From contig JALBUN010000045.1 in the NCBI GenBank assembly GCA_025174535.1, positions 3,100,001 to 3,164,000 of the forward strand: 64,000 nt of DNA, in the 5' to 3' direction. The DNA is from Cantharellus purpuraceus. Taxonomy: Eukaryota; Basidiomycota; Agaricomycetes; Cantharellales; Hydnaceae. This document shows positions 1 through 11,888 of the stretch, one piece after another; the first letter of the stretch is position 1, and each line of letters starts with the position of its first letter. A program made the translations under genes and the position numbers. The notes beneath the pieces were generated by a model. That model was given only the letters and a program-made list of their open reading frames with translations, was not told the DNA's origin and searched no databases.

Positions 1-561
1 CTATAACACGGCTCTCAACGGCTGTGTACAAATGTATAACCAGAGGACACCTACTTCCCCGATAGCTCTGCTAGTGCTTTCTCAAAGTCGTCATCTTTAG
101 CTTTTTGCTTTGCTTTTGACTTTGAACCTTCCTGGACTCTCAGTCTGCTCTTGTTGGGCTTTGGTGCTACTGCTTCAGGAAAAATAACAGGATTTCCGGC
201 GCTTTTCTTCTTCTTCCTTGACTGCGATCGAATAAGCGCAAATTGCAAAGAAGGGACAGTCTCATTCTACCTTCTTTGATCTTGCAGTGACGACTGATTC
301 CACGGCCTCGCTGGATGAACCTACGTCCTTTTCGTCATCATCGTCTTCTACCAGCTGTCTCAAAGTCAGATCACTCTTGACGATACAGTTGACCTGACCC
401 ACCGCCGCGAAACCAATGGCTCTTCTCGAAGCCCCTTCTCTGCTTGATGCATCCAGTTCATCATCCGACATATTTTCGTTACTTTGGGTGTTTGATGGGC
501 CGGCAAGGGCCTCAAGCTCTTCCTGTTCGCGCTGTTGCCTCTTACTCAGACGGGGTGGCAT
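1..561 (-). CDS. TCF25/Rqc1-like protein, N-terminal part (cut by window edge)
   Basis: Minus-strand gene whose first exon (561-271) starts MPPRLSKRQQREQEELEAL and ends in a complete codon. A 49-bp intron (270-222, GT...CGCAG) follows, and exon 2 starts at 221 with a Lys-rich stretch leading to DDDFEKALAELS. A basic start, an acidic middle and a conserved 'D-KALAEL' helix before the main domain are what I know from fungal TCF25/Rqc1 proteins, which belong to the ribosome quality-control complex and help ubiquitinate stalled nascent chains. The main TCF25 domain would lie beyond the left edge, so the family call rests on the N-terminus only. The frame reaches a stop just after SGK at position 51, but two GT donors lie there and a second intron is likely. 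The start is the first ATG of a continuous frame. Confidence 0.5.
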
Positions 562-1215
562 AGAATTAGCTTACAGGCAGTAACGTCACTATTATGTAAT
601 CAGACGCGCGTAGGCTGAGTTCAAACTTTATGACCCGAACCGTAAAACAAGCCCTACACTGCAAGTTGCTTCGAGAACAACTGGCTGGTGGAATACGTGC
701 GACAGGCGATGTTGCGATACACTGGGTTAGTGACTTGTGGTTTTTGACTGCGTGAGAACAACTGTCTGCCAAGTCCACCTAATGCTGTCCCCGACGATAC
801 CCGGAGTTATTGTTGATCCATCACAGTGTGTAGTACTGGGTGTCTTCAAGCTGACTGGATTGTATGCTATCATTATATACTATGCTGCATCCTCACGCCA
901 ATCTATTTGACCCTTGATCATGAGAGGAGTGACGTGTTGAGATTGCATCCAGAGCCAAAACGGAACTACATCTTGCACACATATAAGCTTCCCTTATTCT
1001 ATACCCCGCGTCAGTCTGCCTCTTCGTAATAATGATTTTGTGCAGCAAATGCTACTTATACGAACCTGAGCGCCTAGCGGAGGCAGGCAATGCAACTCCC
1101 ACTTAATCACGGTAATTTCCAGAGCACGATTGCCCTACTGCAGGGTTGACTGTATCTATTCCAACCCGAACACCTGTAGGCGCAGCTTGTCTCAGAACCT
1201 GTACCATCCTTGCGC
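562..1215. other. intergenic, no gene recognised
   Basis: Spacer between divergently arranged genes (the TCF25-like gene to the left, the DUF6534-type gene to the right). It presumably holds both promoters. I see only short open frames without family resemblance. Confidence 0.5.
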
Positions 1216-2872
1216 ATGACGGCTGCAGACGCCAACGTCGGTGCCAACGTCGGTGCCCTGGAGCTCAGCATACTATTTTCTACCCTTCTTTATGGCGTTG
1301 TAACCTTGCTAGTTTACCTGTACGCTAGAAGTGACTTCAAGGACGCCCTGCTGATCCGAGCGATTGTTTGTAGACGGCTTCACTACTCCTGCTTTATCAA
1401 CCACTCACATTGTTTTTCAGGTTGGCTTCGTTTGGTGAGCAGAAGCTTGTGTGTAGAATTGGGAGCTAAGCTTGTTTACCAATTCTGCCTAGGATTCTTG
1501 AGACCGCTCATATGTCACTCACGTGGGAGATTCTCTACGTCACGACGGTTACGGATCCTGGAGATCCGTTCACGGCCAATAGAGGGATTTTGTCTCTCGC
1601 TGCGGTTATCCCCACTACTGCACTGGTTGGCTCAACCGTACAGGTAGGTTCTGTTAAAATCAAACTTGAGCCACCCTCATCCTCCCCCCTCCTCATTTGC
1701 TTAGTGCTTTTACGCTTATCGAGTGCGGATCCTATCCGACAACCTACTAGCTCCTACGATAGCGTGGATTGTTAGCCTCACTCGATGTGCTTTCGTTGTT
1801 GTTGCCACAGTTCTTTTCATCAAGCAGCAAGCTCTTAGAGATTTCGCCACAACATATGCATGGCTACTGAGTGTGATTTTCGCGTTAGATACATTTGTTG
1901 ATGCGCTGAACACATCATCGATATGCTATTATCTACGACGCCAACGGTCGCATATGAAATCGTGAGCCCTCCCTGTTGCTCTTGTCCTTAAGGATTTGCA
2001 TACTGTTTAGCTCAGGACACAAAAAATGGTGGATAACTTAGTGGTGTACACTGTTGGTATGTACCTTGACACCTGATTTTTTCAGCCCATTCCAACCCTT
2101 GTTTCAAGAGAGTGGACTAGCAACTTGGTAGTATGCTCTTTCTTCTGACCTATATCGACGACTAAAACAAAGACAGTGTCTGTGCCTTGGCAATATTAAT
2201 CTGCGTCCGTGTTTTCACCCTCTACTTTGTGGCTCAGTCTGACATTTGTGTTCTATCAGTCATTAGCCATGCCACACAACCGTACGTGTCACGAATCTCA
2301 GCTGACTCGCAGTGCTCAGAACTTCCCATAGTTATTTTCCTTGGTCTGTACATGATATACCCCAGACGTACGTGCACACCTGTTTCAGCACGTTTATAAA
2401 CATAAGGAATCACACCTTATATCTTCACATAGTGATTTCTATTTGTCTGCTCTCTTCGTAAGCAGTTGTTTCTTCGTCACAAATCAGTATATCTGAACCC
2501 TATCTCAGCCTGAATGCACGCAAATCCCTGCGTCGAACATGTTTCGATACTGAACAGGTATGGAGCACTGGTGTCTTTGCATCACCTCCAGAGGCCGAGG
2601 TATGCGAAGACATGTTTCTTCTGGCACATAGATCGTTTCATTTATCATTACAGAATGGATCTGTCGAGTTGTCGACGGAATCGGAGGAACCAACTCTCAG
2701 CAAGGCAGGTGTATCTTGCGTTTATTATCTCTGTGACTATACGTTTGCCACATTTCGCCAGCTTCCTGCCCGCATTACAACCACTCCCGAGTACTTCGAT
2801 GCCGAGGACGGATCGCCACCACTGGCAGGAGTGTCGTTGGTCTCAGACTCGCCATCAGGAGGAAGATTCTGA
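1216..2872 (+). CDS. DUF6534-type multi-pass membrane protein
   Basis: Seven exons can be joined in frame: 1216-1365, 1421-1434 (14 nt), 1493-1643, 1705-1961, 2016-2056, 2109-2127 (19 nt) and 2177 onward. The joined product has the hallmarks of the basidiomycete DUF6534 family: an N-terminal helix with LGV-type 'GALELSILFSTLLYGV', the conserved ILETAHM after helix 2, FYAYRVRILS after helix 3, CYYLRRQRS after helix 5 and KMVDNLVVYTVESGLAT. The last exon (from about 2509) starts LNARKSLR, the usual end of the last helix, and runs to a stop at 2872. I could not resolve the join between about 2250 and 2508, where the seventh helix should be, so decay there is possible. The family has about six or seven membrane helices. 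Its function is unknown. Confidence 0.75.
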
Positions 2873-3396
2873 AGATTCTGTGTAAATGTACATGTTCTCA
2901 TTTTAAATCCTTTTAGCATGGTGAAGGCTGACAATGGAATTCAAGTGCCGTCAATGTGTACAAACAGACGTATCATATTATACCTCGCCAGTGACATGAT
3001 GAAGGAGATAAGATGCCCTCAATGAACTGATGAAGGGGTACATACGTGACAATAATGTTGAGATCAGATCACGAGCTGTGTTGTAAGAGAGGAATACTCT
3101 CCTAGTTGACAGTACGGAGCAACATGATATTCCCCTCTGACTCTCGTCTCCAACTTATGACAGGAGCCGAGAGATTGGATCCCCCAGAAAGGAATGCGTA
3201 TCACCTACTCCGTCGACAGTGTCCGTTGAGTTTCCGCGAATTATCACTACTAGGTAAGTGATCATTAATCATTTCTCGATTTGGGCTTGTGGGCGGTTGG
3301 GGACGCGTGTGCTGACTGTTTCCCTTCCTTATCAACATGCGCTGAGGCTACACAACGTCACCAGGGCTTGCACATTCTCTTTCGGATTTATCGTGA
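2873..3396. other. intergenic, nothing recognised
   Basis: About 520 bp between two plus-strand genes. No convincing open frame or RNA gene is seen. Confidence 0.5.
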
Positions 3397-5256
3397 ATGC
3401 CTTCCGACATCGCAGACCGAATGGCTGCTTGCAATAGAGAAAACCTAAAGCGTAAATGGGCCACTGAGAGGAACGACCTGCGTCATGAGTGTCACGTCGA
3501 GCTGAAGCAAAAGTTGCCAACCATTGCTTGGGCGCAATCGATTGTCTTGAACGAGGGCCGAAAGGCTCTACTAACTTTGCAGGACGAGACTCTTATGCAG
3601 CTGATGCAGAAACTGGATGCAATCGCACACAGTGGGAAGCAACTTTCTCACGTCTTCCACAACTCCCTCGCGGCGGCGTTGATTCATCGCTTCGCAAGTG
3701 TTCTTCTCAATGGTAACAATCAGTCAAGTAGGGGTCTGGCCACTGAGGGAGATGATAACGTAGACTATCCCTATGTCCTAGGACGAGAACCGGCTACACC
3801 CAGTGCTCAAGGTTCAGGAAGGAACACCCAGACGGCAGGCAATTGCACAGATATTGCCGCTCATTATCTTTCATCTTCCTACACAGCCACAGCCAGCACT
3901 GACGACCCTACACAACTTGATGTCAGACGTGGGGAAAGCACAAACTCAGCTGATCGGCTTAGCGTACGGCTATGCGACGGGAACACAAGCAGCAGCCGCT
4001 CTTGGGAAACACAACTAGCTGAGCTCGTTCAAGAGCGAACTGACTTAGATCGACAACTCTCTGAAGAGCGAAAGCTCTTGGCCAAGCGCTGTGCTTATCT
4101 GCGAGAATGTCGCGTCGCTGCCGAAAAAGAGAAGATTTTTGCGCAGAACGAACTTGCAAGTGCCATGCTTTTGCTAGCTGCGGCGGAAAAGGAACGGGCA
4201 ATTGCAGCCGACTTTAGAACTGCTGTAACCGAGGAAATGATGAAAAGGACTCCTGCGCAGAAGCGCAGTCAAACTCAGAAGAACTGCTGTGCGGGCGTCG
4301 GGCTTGAAGCCTTGGAGGCATCTGGGAAGAAATATGAACATGTCTCCTCGACAGCCTGGGCCCATCCACGGCAACTACACTTTGGAATTTCTCCTATTTT
4401 TTTGCAACCTTTGTCAACGTGTCCCGTCAAGGCTGCGCTCACGTCTTCTCCATGTCGATCGATGCCTGACGGACACTCTGGACACCCATCCTCCAACCCT
4501 CCAGCTATGACTACTGATAACGGAATCGGTTCAATGTCAGAACCCGAATGTCATTTAGAAGCTGCGGTAAACTTGAATCGCAATGATGGACAACATTCCG
4601 GTGTCACTAGTGATTCCAGAGTAATGGCTACTGTCTCGGGGATTCTGGAGAATCCTATCGGTCCCTATATCCGCCCTCCTATGCCATTGGAAGATATGCT
4701 GAAATGCATCCGGTGCCTATTTGGAAAGGACAAGAGTCTCAAGACAGGAAATCGTGCTCGAGCATTCCTGGGGGTGCCATGGTCTGAAATCGTCTCTTTC
4801 GATCCAGATGTCTTGCTCAGGAGGGGGGTACTGGGGATCAAGGAGGGGTCGACAGGGATGGCGAGTCGTCTAAGAATGATGACAATTATCGAATCGGCAC
4901 TATCGAATCAGAACGACGATGTGAGTCTAGCCACGTGGGTTGCATCATTCCATACCTCTTATACCATAGCTCGTAGACAATTCCTGCCGAGGTTTGGGAG
5001 AGGCCCACTCATTTCTGCGACAATTGCCAGAAACGCTATCCAATTTCTGTCAGCTCAAACCATGCCGTGCTGCCGCTCGAGGAATCTGCGCAGAGGGAAA
5101 TGGCGATGTCACCGTTCCAGATTCCAGCCAATGGTAGTAACCCGAGGCCTCAAGAAGCAACTGTCGCAGCTCACCCTAGGGGTAAACGGAACAAAAAGAA
5201 GTTACGAGGGATGCGACCACCGACTCATTTATCACGGTAGTGTATCACATCTCTAA
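3397..5256 (+). CDS. hypothetical 619-residue coiled-coil protein, intronless
   Basis: A single uninterrupted frame of 620 codons from the first ATG, unlike all other genes in the window, which carry several introns. Residues about 205-280 form a long charged helix (heptad-like, rich in E, R, K, L and A, for example QERTDLDRQLSEERKLLAK) that should make a coiled coil. Residues 100-200 and 300-400 are low-complexity and Ser/Thr-rich. Around residues 425-545 lies a compact-looking segment (MPLEDMLKCIRCLFGKDKS ... PWSEIVSFDPDVLL). The C-terminal 60 residues are very basic. I recognise no family. The lack of introns could mean a retro-derived copy, a lineage-specific gene, or introns near the 3' end that happen to be open. 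Confidence 0.5.
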   Translation: MPSDIADRMAACNRENLKRKWATERNDLRHECHVELKQKLPTIAWAQSIVLNEGRKALLTLQDETLMQLMQKLDAIAHSGKQLSHVFHNSLAAALIHRFASVLLNGNNQSSRGLATEGDDNVDYPYVLGREPATPSAQGSGRNTQTAGNCTDIAAHYLSSSYTATASTDDPTQLDVRRGESTNSADRLSVRLCDGNTSSSRSWETQLAELVQERTDLDRQLSEERKLLAKRCAYLRECRVAAEKEKIFAQNELASAMLLLAAAEKERAIAADFRTAVTEEMMKRTPAQKRSQTQKNCCAGVGLEALEASGKKYEHVSSTAWAHPRQLHFGISPIFLQPLSTCPVKAALTSSPCRSMPDGHSGHPSSNPPAMTTDNGIGSMSEPECHLEAAVNLNRNDGQHSGVTSDSRVMATVSGILENPIGPYIRPPMPLEDMLKCIRCLFGKDKSLKTGNRARAFLGVPWSEIVSFDPDVLLRRGVLGIKEGSTGMASRLRMMTIIESALSNQNDDVSLATWVASFHTSYTIARRQFLPRFGRGPLISATIARNAIQFLSAQTMPCCRSRNLRRGKWRCHRSRFQPMVVTRGLKKQLSQLTLGVNGTKRSYEGCDHRLIYHGSVSHL

Positions 5257-6024
5257 TAAGTGCTACCCCTCGTTTTGTCACATTGCACCATCTCCTTGAC
5301 TTGGAATACCAGTATCTTGTCCGCACTCCGTAGCAAATCCGCCGCCTCAGGATGATCCTCCATCTATTTTGGTAATCCAATACAACGGAGCGTCATGCCA
5401 TTCTTGTTAGCCGTTGCCTGGTTCGTGGGGATTTGTGCCTGTCGAAGCAATTCAAATAGATTTGTTTGCATCAACTTTCTTCGTGCGGAAGGCTGGGTGC
5501 AAAATCCGCTGGCATTGTTCACATAGTTTGCAGCCTCGATTCAACCTAACCATAATTTTATTAAATGGACACACATTGGAAATCTACCTAACTTCTTGTA
5601 CATTCTAGGCCTATACTGCAAAACCACTCCCCTTAAGGCACCATTAGTCAACAAGAATGCGTGTCCGCTGGGGGCACATGGGGAGAATTCCAGGACAACT
5701 TTAATTCAAAACCAGGTTCGTTACTTATATCCGCCAAGTTTGTGTATTTCTCCTGGTTCCTAACTGTATGCCCCTATACAATTATACTATATCAGTTACA
5801 ATCAAACATGATATACCTAATAGGCCACACATGCGCGGGCCACGTTTTCATGATAAGCTGGTGTCACGAGCCGCAGAATGTGGATGTTCGGCCCCGCGCG
5901 TCAACAAGTTCAAGTTTCAAAACTTCGCGAAGCAGGTAGGCTTGAACTCCGCCGAACAACATCAAGCGCTGATCACGGATCCAAAAGGACATCTGATCAC
6001 ACCAGTCTCTTCTTCCAGTCCACC
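5257..6024. other. intergenic, no supported gene
   Basis: Upstream region of the glycolipid transfer protein gene. Open frames at 5661-5939 and 5768-6058 look like chance frames; the second overlaps the GLTP start in another frame. Confidence 0.4.
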
Positions 6025-6993
6025 ATGCCAACCTACTTCGACACTGTTAAAAAGGTAGTCCAGTCTAATAGCTTTTCCGTTTTCTACAGTTTCTGAGACA
6101 TCTTCTCTTGTTTCGAAGAGTTTTGCCGACGTACCTGTGACAGACGCTGGCGTCGACACGGTCGCATTCCTAGAGGCCGCCGAGGGCCTTGTGGGGTTAT
6201 TTGGTGCGCCATGACACACTGTGGCTTTGGGAGCGCTCACTGTGGCTCATACATCGATGTATCTGTACTTGGAATGTGCAGATCTACTCGGATCAAAGGC
6301 GTTCTCGGTTGTCCAGAGCGACTTGAACGGCAATATCACGGTGTGCTCCTGATCTTCCATCACCAAACACCATTTCAGTACGGTTGACAATGGTGTCTGG
6401 GTGCCTTAGAAAGTACGAACACGGTATGAAACAGCTCCAACGGTTTCTGCTACATTGGAGCAACTGGTGGAGAATGAGAAGACTGAGAAAAAGCAGGTTG
6501 CAACGGAAGGTCTTATGTGGCTTTTGCGGTACTTTAATTGCTGTATTGTTGGGCTGCGATCTGGTTTCTTATGGTCCCTCGTCCATATCACTTTGTCTAG
6601 AGGCCTTAACTTCACGTCACTCGCGCTCCAGAGCTCGCATGCCGATAAAGAAGAGGAGCTCTCCGTGAGCTTCAACAGGTCGTATGAAGGGACTCTCAAG
6701 AAGTATCACAGCTTTGTTGTTAAACCGATTTTTGCAGTATGTTTATTCCGCCTTACCTCGACACTCGACCGTCGATGCAGTCCCCCCAGTACTATCTTTT
6801 TTATCGCTGACTCATAGTGTGTGTTTAGGTAGCTATGAAAGCTTGTCCCTACCGCTCAGATTTCTACCAGAAGCTCGGTTCTCCGCCAGCAACGGTCGAT
6901 GCGGAGCTTGGCAAGTGGTTAGCTGCGCTGGATAATATCTTGACACGCATGAATGCGTTCTATGACAAAGGGGGTTACGGGAAAGCGATTTAA
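6025..6993 (+). CDS. glycolipid transfer protein (GLTP/HET-C2 family)
   Basis: Six exons join in frame: 6025-6054, 6119-6203, 6282-6340, 6410-6528, 6601-6736 and 6829-6993, giving 197 residues, a normal length for the family. The protein starts MPTYFDTVKKSFADVPV and ends MNAFYDKGGYGKAI, both typical of fungal GLTPs. The residues that hold the sugar headgroup in human GLTP (Asp48, Asn52, Lys55, Trp96, His140) are all visible: Asp52, Asn56 and Lys59 in DLNGNITK, Trp95 in GLMWLLRG, and His134 in YHSFVVKP. The family moves glycosphingolipids such as glucosylceramide between membranes in the cytosol. The protein looks intact. The exon 1/exon 2 join uses an AAG acceptor at 6118, chosen because it gives the conserved KK-SFADV junction. 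Confidence 0.93.
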
Positions 6994-7877
6994 GAATTTC
7001 TTGTGACAGTGCAATGGTTAGCGAAGCGGCGCTTCCCCATCGACTTCATGGTAATATTTTAATGAGCCGTAGCCTGATGAGGCTTAGTATCCTTGCAGCA
7101 GGAGTAAATACAATGATGCTATGAAATGACTTTCATTTTTATCATCAAAGGGGCAAACTTTTAGGCAAATTCACGAGCCAGCCAGCCTTTACGCCATGAC
7201 AGATGCAGTGTATTTCAGCGTCGCTTCCAGAGCCCTTGGGATCGCCAATAAGTATACAAAAGATTTTAATGGTATGGAAATTATGGAAAATATGGGCATA
7301 AGGAAAGTTAACTAACACAGCCAACTGTACGTTGTTGACCTTAACATAAAGAATCAATGATAAGGTATACAATCTAAACGACACAAATTAGTGTTCTCGG
7401 GAAGAAAGGCTCGATATTATAGCTGCACCTTTCAAGTCTTCAAAGGCGACTCATGAATTTAAGGAAGAAGCTAGACCAAGCCTGTCACTTGAGCGAATGG
7501 ACCAGGGACACACGCAAATCCGACCATTATGGCTGGATAAATTAAAGGATGAGGCTATCTCCATGTTGAGTACGTCCAGAGACGACTCAACATTGAAAAG
7601 GGGACAGAGGGAGTGTAGCATATTAGCCATGCAAGTGTGAAACATTAGCCGGTTCTTTTGCATCGAAGGGCCAAATAATAACACTGGGTGGGTGGTCCAC
7701 AATCGTGCCTCCTAACAGATAACGTGAGAACATTATGAGACTTAAGAATTCCAAGTGAGCAGGAGTAGATGTTGTGGTATACATTTACGAGTGACAGAAG
7801 ACTAAATGTATGTGATCATATTGTATTGATCGTGGTGAAATTATGTAATAACACAGGCTTTTCTGCATTCGCTGTCA
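6994..7877. other. AT-rich convergent intergenic region
   Basis: About 880 bp between the convergent GLTP and permease genes. It should hold both 3' ends. Nothing coding is recognised. Confidence 0.5.
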
Positions 7878-10224
7878 TTACTGTTCAGAATTGGTTTCTG
7901 ACTTGGAAATGGGATGTGAGGTGGGCGTATGGGACTCTGCGGTGACGACGGGACCATGGAACCACTTTCGAGCACTTATTATCCACCAACCGCCTGCAAA
8001 AACGAGAACCCCACCAACAATAACGACAGCATAATCTAACGCATCAGGAAAAAAGAATGACACAATATCAGCAATCCGAGTATACTGCGTGAAGAATCAC
8101 GTACTCATTCCGTTCACCCCCGGCTTGCTAGCAGGAGGGAACACGAGCAGAGTTGTGATGAACAAAACCCAGAGGCATGAGATGGTTCCTACAGGTACTG
8201 CCCATGCCCCAAGGCGAAACGGTCCTGGCACAAATTTATCTCGACCAGATGTGATGCGCAAGAACACTGGGGTTGCATATGAAAGGTATAACCCTATGAC
8301 AGAAGAGCTACAACACATAAATAACATACACTATTAGGTCCGAGTATAAAGCATATTAAAAGGGGGATTTACACACCCAGCGAGAGAGGTGAAGGCTGCT
8401 TGCGAAAACCCAAGCAAACCGCAAATTCCAGAGCAAGTCTAGAAAATGTCACGTTCGTCTTAGCATGTTGCCACCCTGCAATAAAGCCTCTTGGTGGGCA
8501 CTGATCAACCTTACCATCACAAACCACACAGCGTTGACAGGAGTCTGAGTGTGCGAGTTCATTTTACGCCAAAAACGCGACCCCGGGAGTGCGTGGTCTC
8601 TTGCAAAAGCATAAATCACGCGGGAGGCATCCACACCTTGAGCTGCACCGGTCACAAACTACCCCGAAAGGAATGAGCAAAACACCAACCATCAGCGGAA
8701 AGAAATTGCATGGAGAAGAAACAATATTAACCTGGACAACAATTATGAAGCTCCAGATAGTGAGCATACCCCTTTTGCCTAGAACATCTAAAAACAGCTG
8801 GCCCATGGGTAGGGCCAAATGGGTTCCGAGAAGGTCAGAGACTGATACTGTTGCAAATGATGCGGAGATAAGTATTAGCCAGCCTTTGCACATTGCATGA
8901 AGATATTAACACAACATTGGATTTAGGTGCACGGTGACGCAGGCATCACATACCGAGTGCCGAGGTGCCTGCAACCCCAACAAGGATAGCAATGGGAGCG
9001 GCTCGTGCAGCCCCAGATGTCTCCTCGGAGATATGTGCAGCCGAATCATCTTCCAATTTAGTCAATATATTTGACCTGACAGCTAATTAATGAAGTAGTC
9101 GTACATCCAGTGAGCGTCCACATGGGGGCGGTAAAGGCAAGGAAAAACGCCCAACCATCTACCATGAACGTAGATTAGAAACCGAGCGTTAGACGGGGTG
9201 AAGGTAACACATACTATTTGTCCAACCAGTGTTATTCTCGAACAGTGTGAACGCATCTTTGGTTGACACTTTATTATCGCCTGAAGACACAAGTAATGCG
9301 ATAATCGCAGCGATACTTGTACCAACTGGGATACGTTAGCACAAGCGCGTATGTCTTGCAAAAAAAATTCACCGTTCACTATGACATAGAATAAATTTAG
9401 GCGCGCAAGAACTTTCGTGGCAGCACTGCAAACTATGCCGTGTACAAGTAATATTGCGAGTAGTATTCCATATGTAGGACCTGCTCCGAGCGACACGTTG
9501 CCGTTAGACGCAACTGCGATCGCGGTGGTTATCATCTGAGCGCTGAGATTAAGCCAGGCGTTACAGTAAGAGTACGCCAAACAGTGAGCAGCCTTAATCA
9601 GCAGGGCTTTTTAAGTGGACACAAAAAAAAATGAGCTCACCATGTGAAATCAATAGAACAAACAAGAGTCACTTGACCAGTGATGTTGGCCCAACCCGTG
9701 ACCCAGGTTGCAAGGGGCGCGTGGCGTTCTGGGGCCATCTTGGCGGCAAAATAATAAAGACCAGCACTTGTCCTGTCCAAATGTCAATAGGCATTGACTG
9801 ACGAGTTCAAGCATGAACTTACGGCATAGATGAAGTCAGTTCTGCCAGAGACGCTGCAATGGGCATAACAAATAGGCAAGGTATAAACCACCCCCACACC
9901 ATTCCTACGTGCCCACCTGATCTCTCACGTAAGGATGTGTTCTACTTTACAATATAGTAAATTTACCAGAAAGAAGACCAAATGACAGCGTGGATGAAAC
10001 CGACGCAATGACGCCCATGATACTGAACGCGAATGATACAGTCTCTAAGAGCTTCGGCGCGTTCAGTGCAAACTCATACGCTAATGATACTGACTGAAAC
10101 TCACAGAGAATTCGCGCCTGAAGACACTCTTGTATCCCAACTTCTCCAACAACCCATCATCGCTGAGAGTTTCATAAGCTGACAGCACTTTGTTGGTGGA
10201 GTCGATTTTATCGGTTGAGGCCAT
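7878..10224 (-). CDS. APC-family amino-acid/GABA permease
   Basis: Minus-strand multi-exon gene. Exon 1 (10224-10105) gives MASTDK ... LEKLGYKSVFRREFS. Later segments in order are ALNAPKLLETVSFAFSIMG, GHVGMVWGWFIPCLFV, TSAGLYYFAAKMAPERH, ATWVTGWANITGQV, LGAGPTYGILLAILLVHG, a helix-loop ending in WTNDGWAFFLAFTAPM, the family signature YDSAAHISEETSGAARAAP, VIYAFARDHALPGSRF, and a C-terminal helix pair ending near KWFHGP, stop at 7878. This is the fungal choline/GABA/amino-acid permease branch (12 helices, H+ symport) at the plasma membrane or vacuole. The first junction is odd: after REFS, an 11-nt stretch starting with GT and ending with AG at about 10104-10094 must be skipped to reach the next conserved frame. 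That is far too short for an ordinary intron, so a frameshift (or base error) there may have broken the gene. Confidence 0.85.
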
Positions 10225-11888
10225 GAAGACAATGGGCAAGAAGAAGTAGCCAAGCGGCCTCGCGTAGCAAAAGAGGGAGGGGGACCATGATAAGCATGAG
10301 AGCTTTAACGTCGCATCCTTCATAAGCGGTGTTCCCCGCATAACCTGATTCCTGATAGATAGGGATGGGCGGCATATAAGATGCCCTTAGATATCTAACG
10401 TGCGACTAGTACTACGTAAACCCATTTGGATGAGAGTATGAAGTCCAATCCTATTTTGACCCAAGCCGCGTGAGCACCTGTGAGATTTGCGATAAGAAGC
10501 GGGATTGCTTACTAGTGATTGAAATATCGCGATCTCAAAAATCTTGCAGCTTCTCCAATGTCTTCAATCAACTCCGCACAAGTAGATATGTTGATCTGAC
10601 AAGAAATTCAGCTTCAATCTGGAGAGTTATGTCTTTTTACTATCCCTTCGTTCATACTCTGAGATCTTGGCAAAACAAAGTACGGAATTTGCCGGAAAGT
10701 AATCGTGATTTAACTATGCGAAATCCGGTAATCTCTTCATTTCCCGCTACTTGAACCAACCTTGGATCAAAGGTTACGTCCCTGTTATAGGCCGTGATGT
10801 TGTAACGATCGAAAGCAATCACTCAAGGGTTAATGTTTTCAGTGCCTTGCCAGTTTGAGCCCTAGCTATGGCCGTGCAATTAATCCCAAGTAAGTATGTT
10901 ATATATTCATTAACAGAATGGAATCTCACATTCCGATAGAGCATCACTTCGTACCTTTCATAAGGATCAGATTCCGGCTTTCAATCCTTGATGGTTCTGG
11001 AACTCTAGGATTAATAGGAGGAGATCCCTTGGGTCTGGGACGAGCTGTTGCTATCAGTACCGTTCCTTTGAGGATATTATTATTATTTCGAGGGCGGTCA
11101 TATACGTCGTTCGTTCCGTCTGCTGGTCTCCTAGGTGCATCTACCCCACGGGCTCCCGAAGTCCCCACTCGATTTGGTCTGCACAGCGTCACTTCATGAT
11201 GACCCAGGAAGCCTTGCCTTTCCCCAACTTCCTCGACTATCAGACGCTCAGGTACTGTCGAAGGAGGGGATTCTAGATATACTGGGAGACTGTCAGTGGG
11301 ATCCCTACGCAGCATGGGACAGGTGTGGTCGTCTAAATTGAGCGAGAACTGTGTCACCTGCCATTTAATATGTCCAGTCATCTGCTCACAGGGACTCCCC
11401 CTCCTAGTTATATTCCTACTTTCCCATGTTTCCCTTCGCATTTTAGTTACACCACAGGCAGAGACGTAGGAAATTAGCTACAGTCCGGCATAAGCGCTTA
11501 GCGCCTCGAGCACTCAAATTGAACCTCCATTCTCTCCATCTGCTGGTCCCCTGCCATGCAGTTACTCACACTCTTGTAATTTTGGAAGAATTGCCTTGTC
11601 AAGTCTCTTTTTATAAACCTCGATGATGAGCGCTCCAATCGGAAGTTCCACCTTGCCTTCCGATTGTTCATGCGGCATGCCATAATACTTCTGGGAATAT
11701 AGTTTACTTAAGGTGAGAGATTCCCCCGCTACGGACCTAGCATTCCAATACGAAGCTATAGGTTCAGGATTTCAACACAGGCATTCGAGCAACACATTTT
11801 GGATGGTGGGCTTGTTTCTTATTGTTCTATTACTAATATGAAACGTATCCGATGATAACCAATATCCTTCAGTGGGATTGTGACAGAC
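10225..11888. other. upstream of permease to MATE 3' end; weak open frames only
   Basis: Both neighbours are on the minus strand. Two weak minus-strand candidates exist: a 165-codon frame at 11441-10944 (Pro/Arg-rich, ending near LILMKGTK) and a frame at about 11700-11560 with a coding-like stretch MPHEQSEGKVELPIGALIIE followed by a GTGAGT donor. I recognise neither and cannot join them into a model. They could be a small gene downstream of the MATE gene. Confidence 0.3.
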
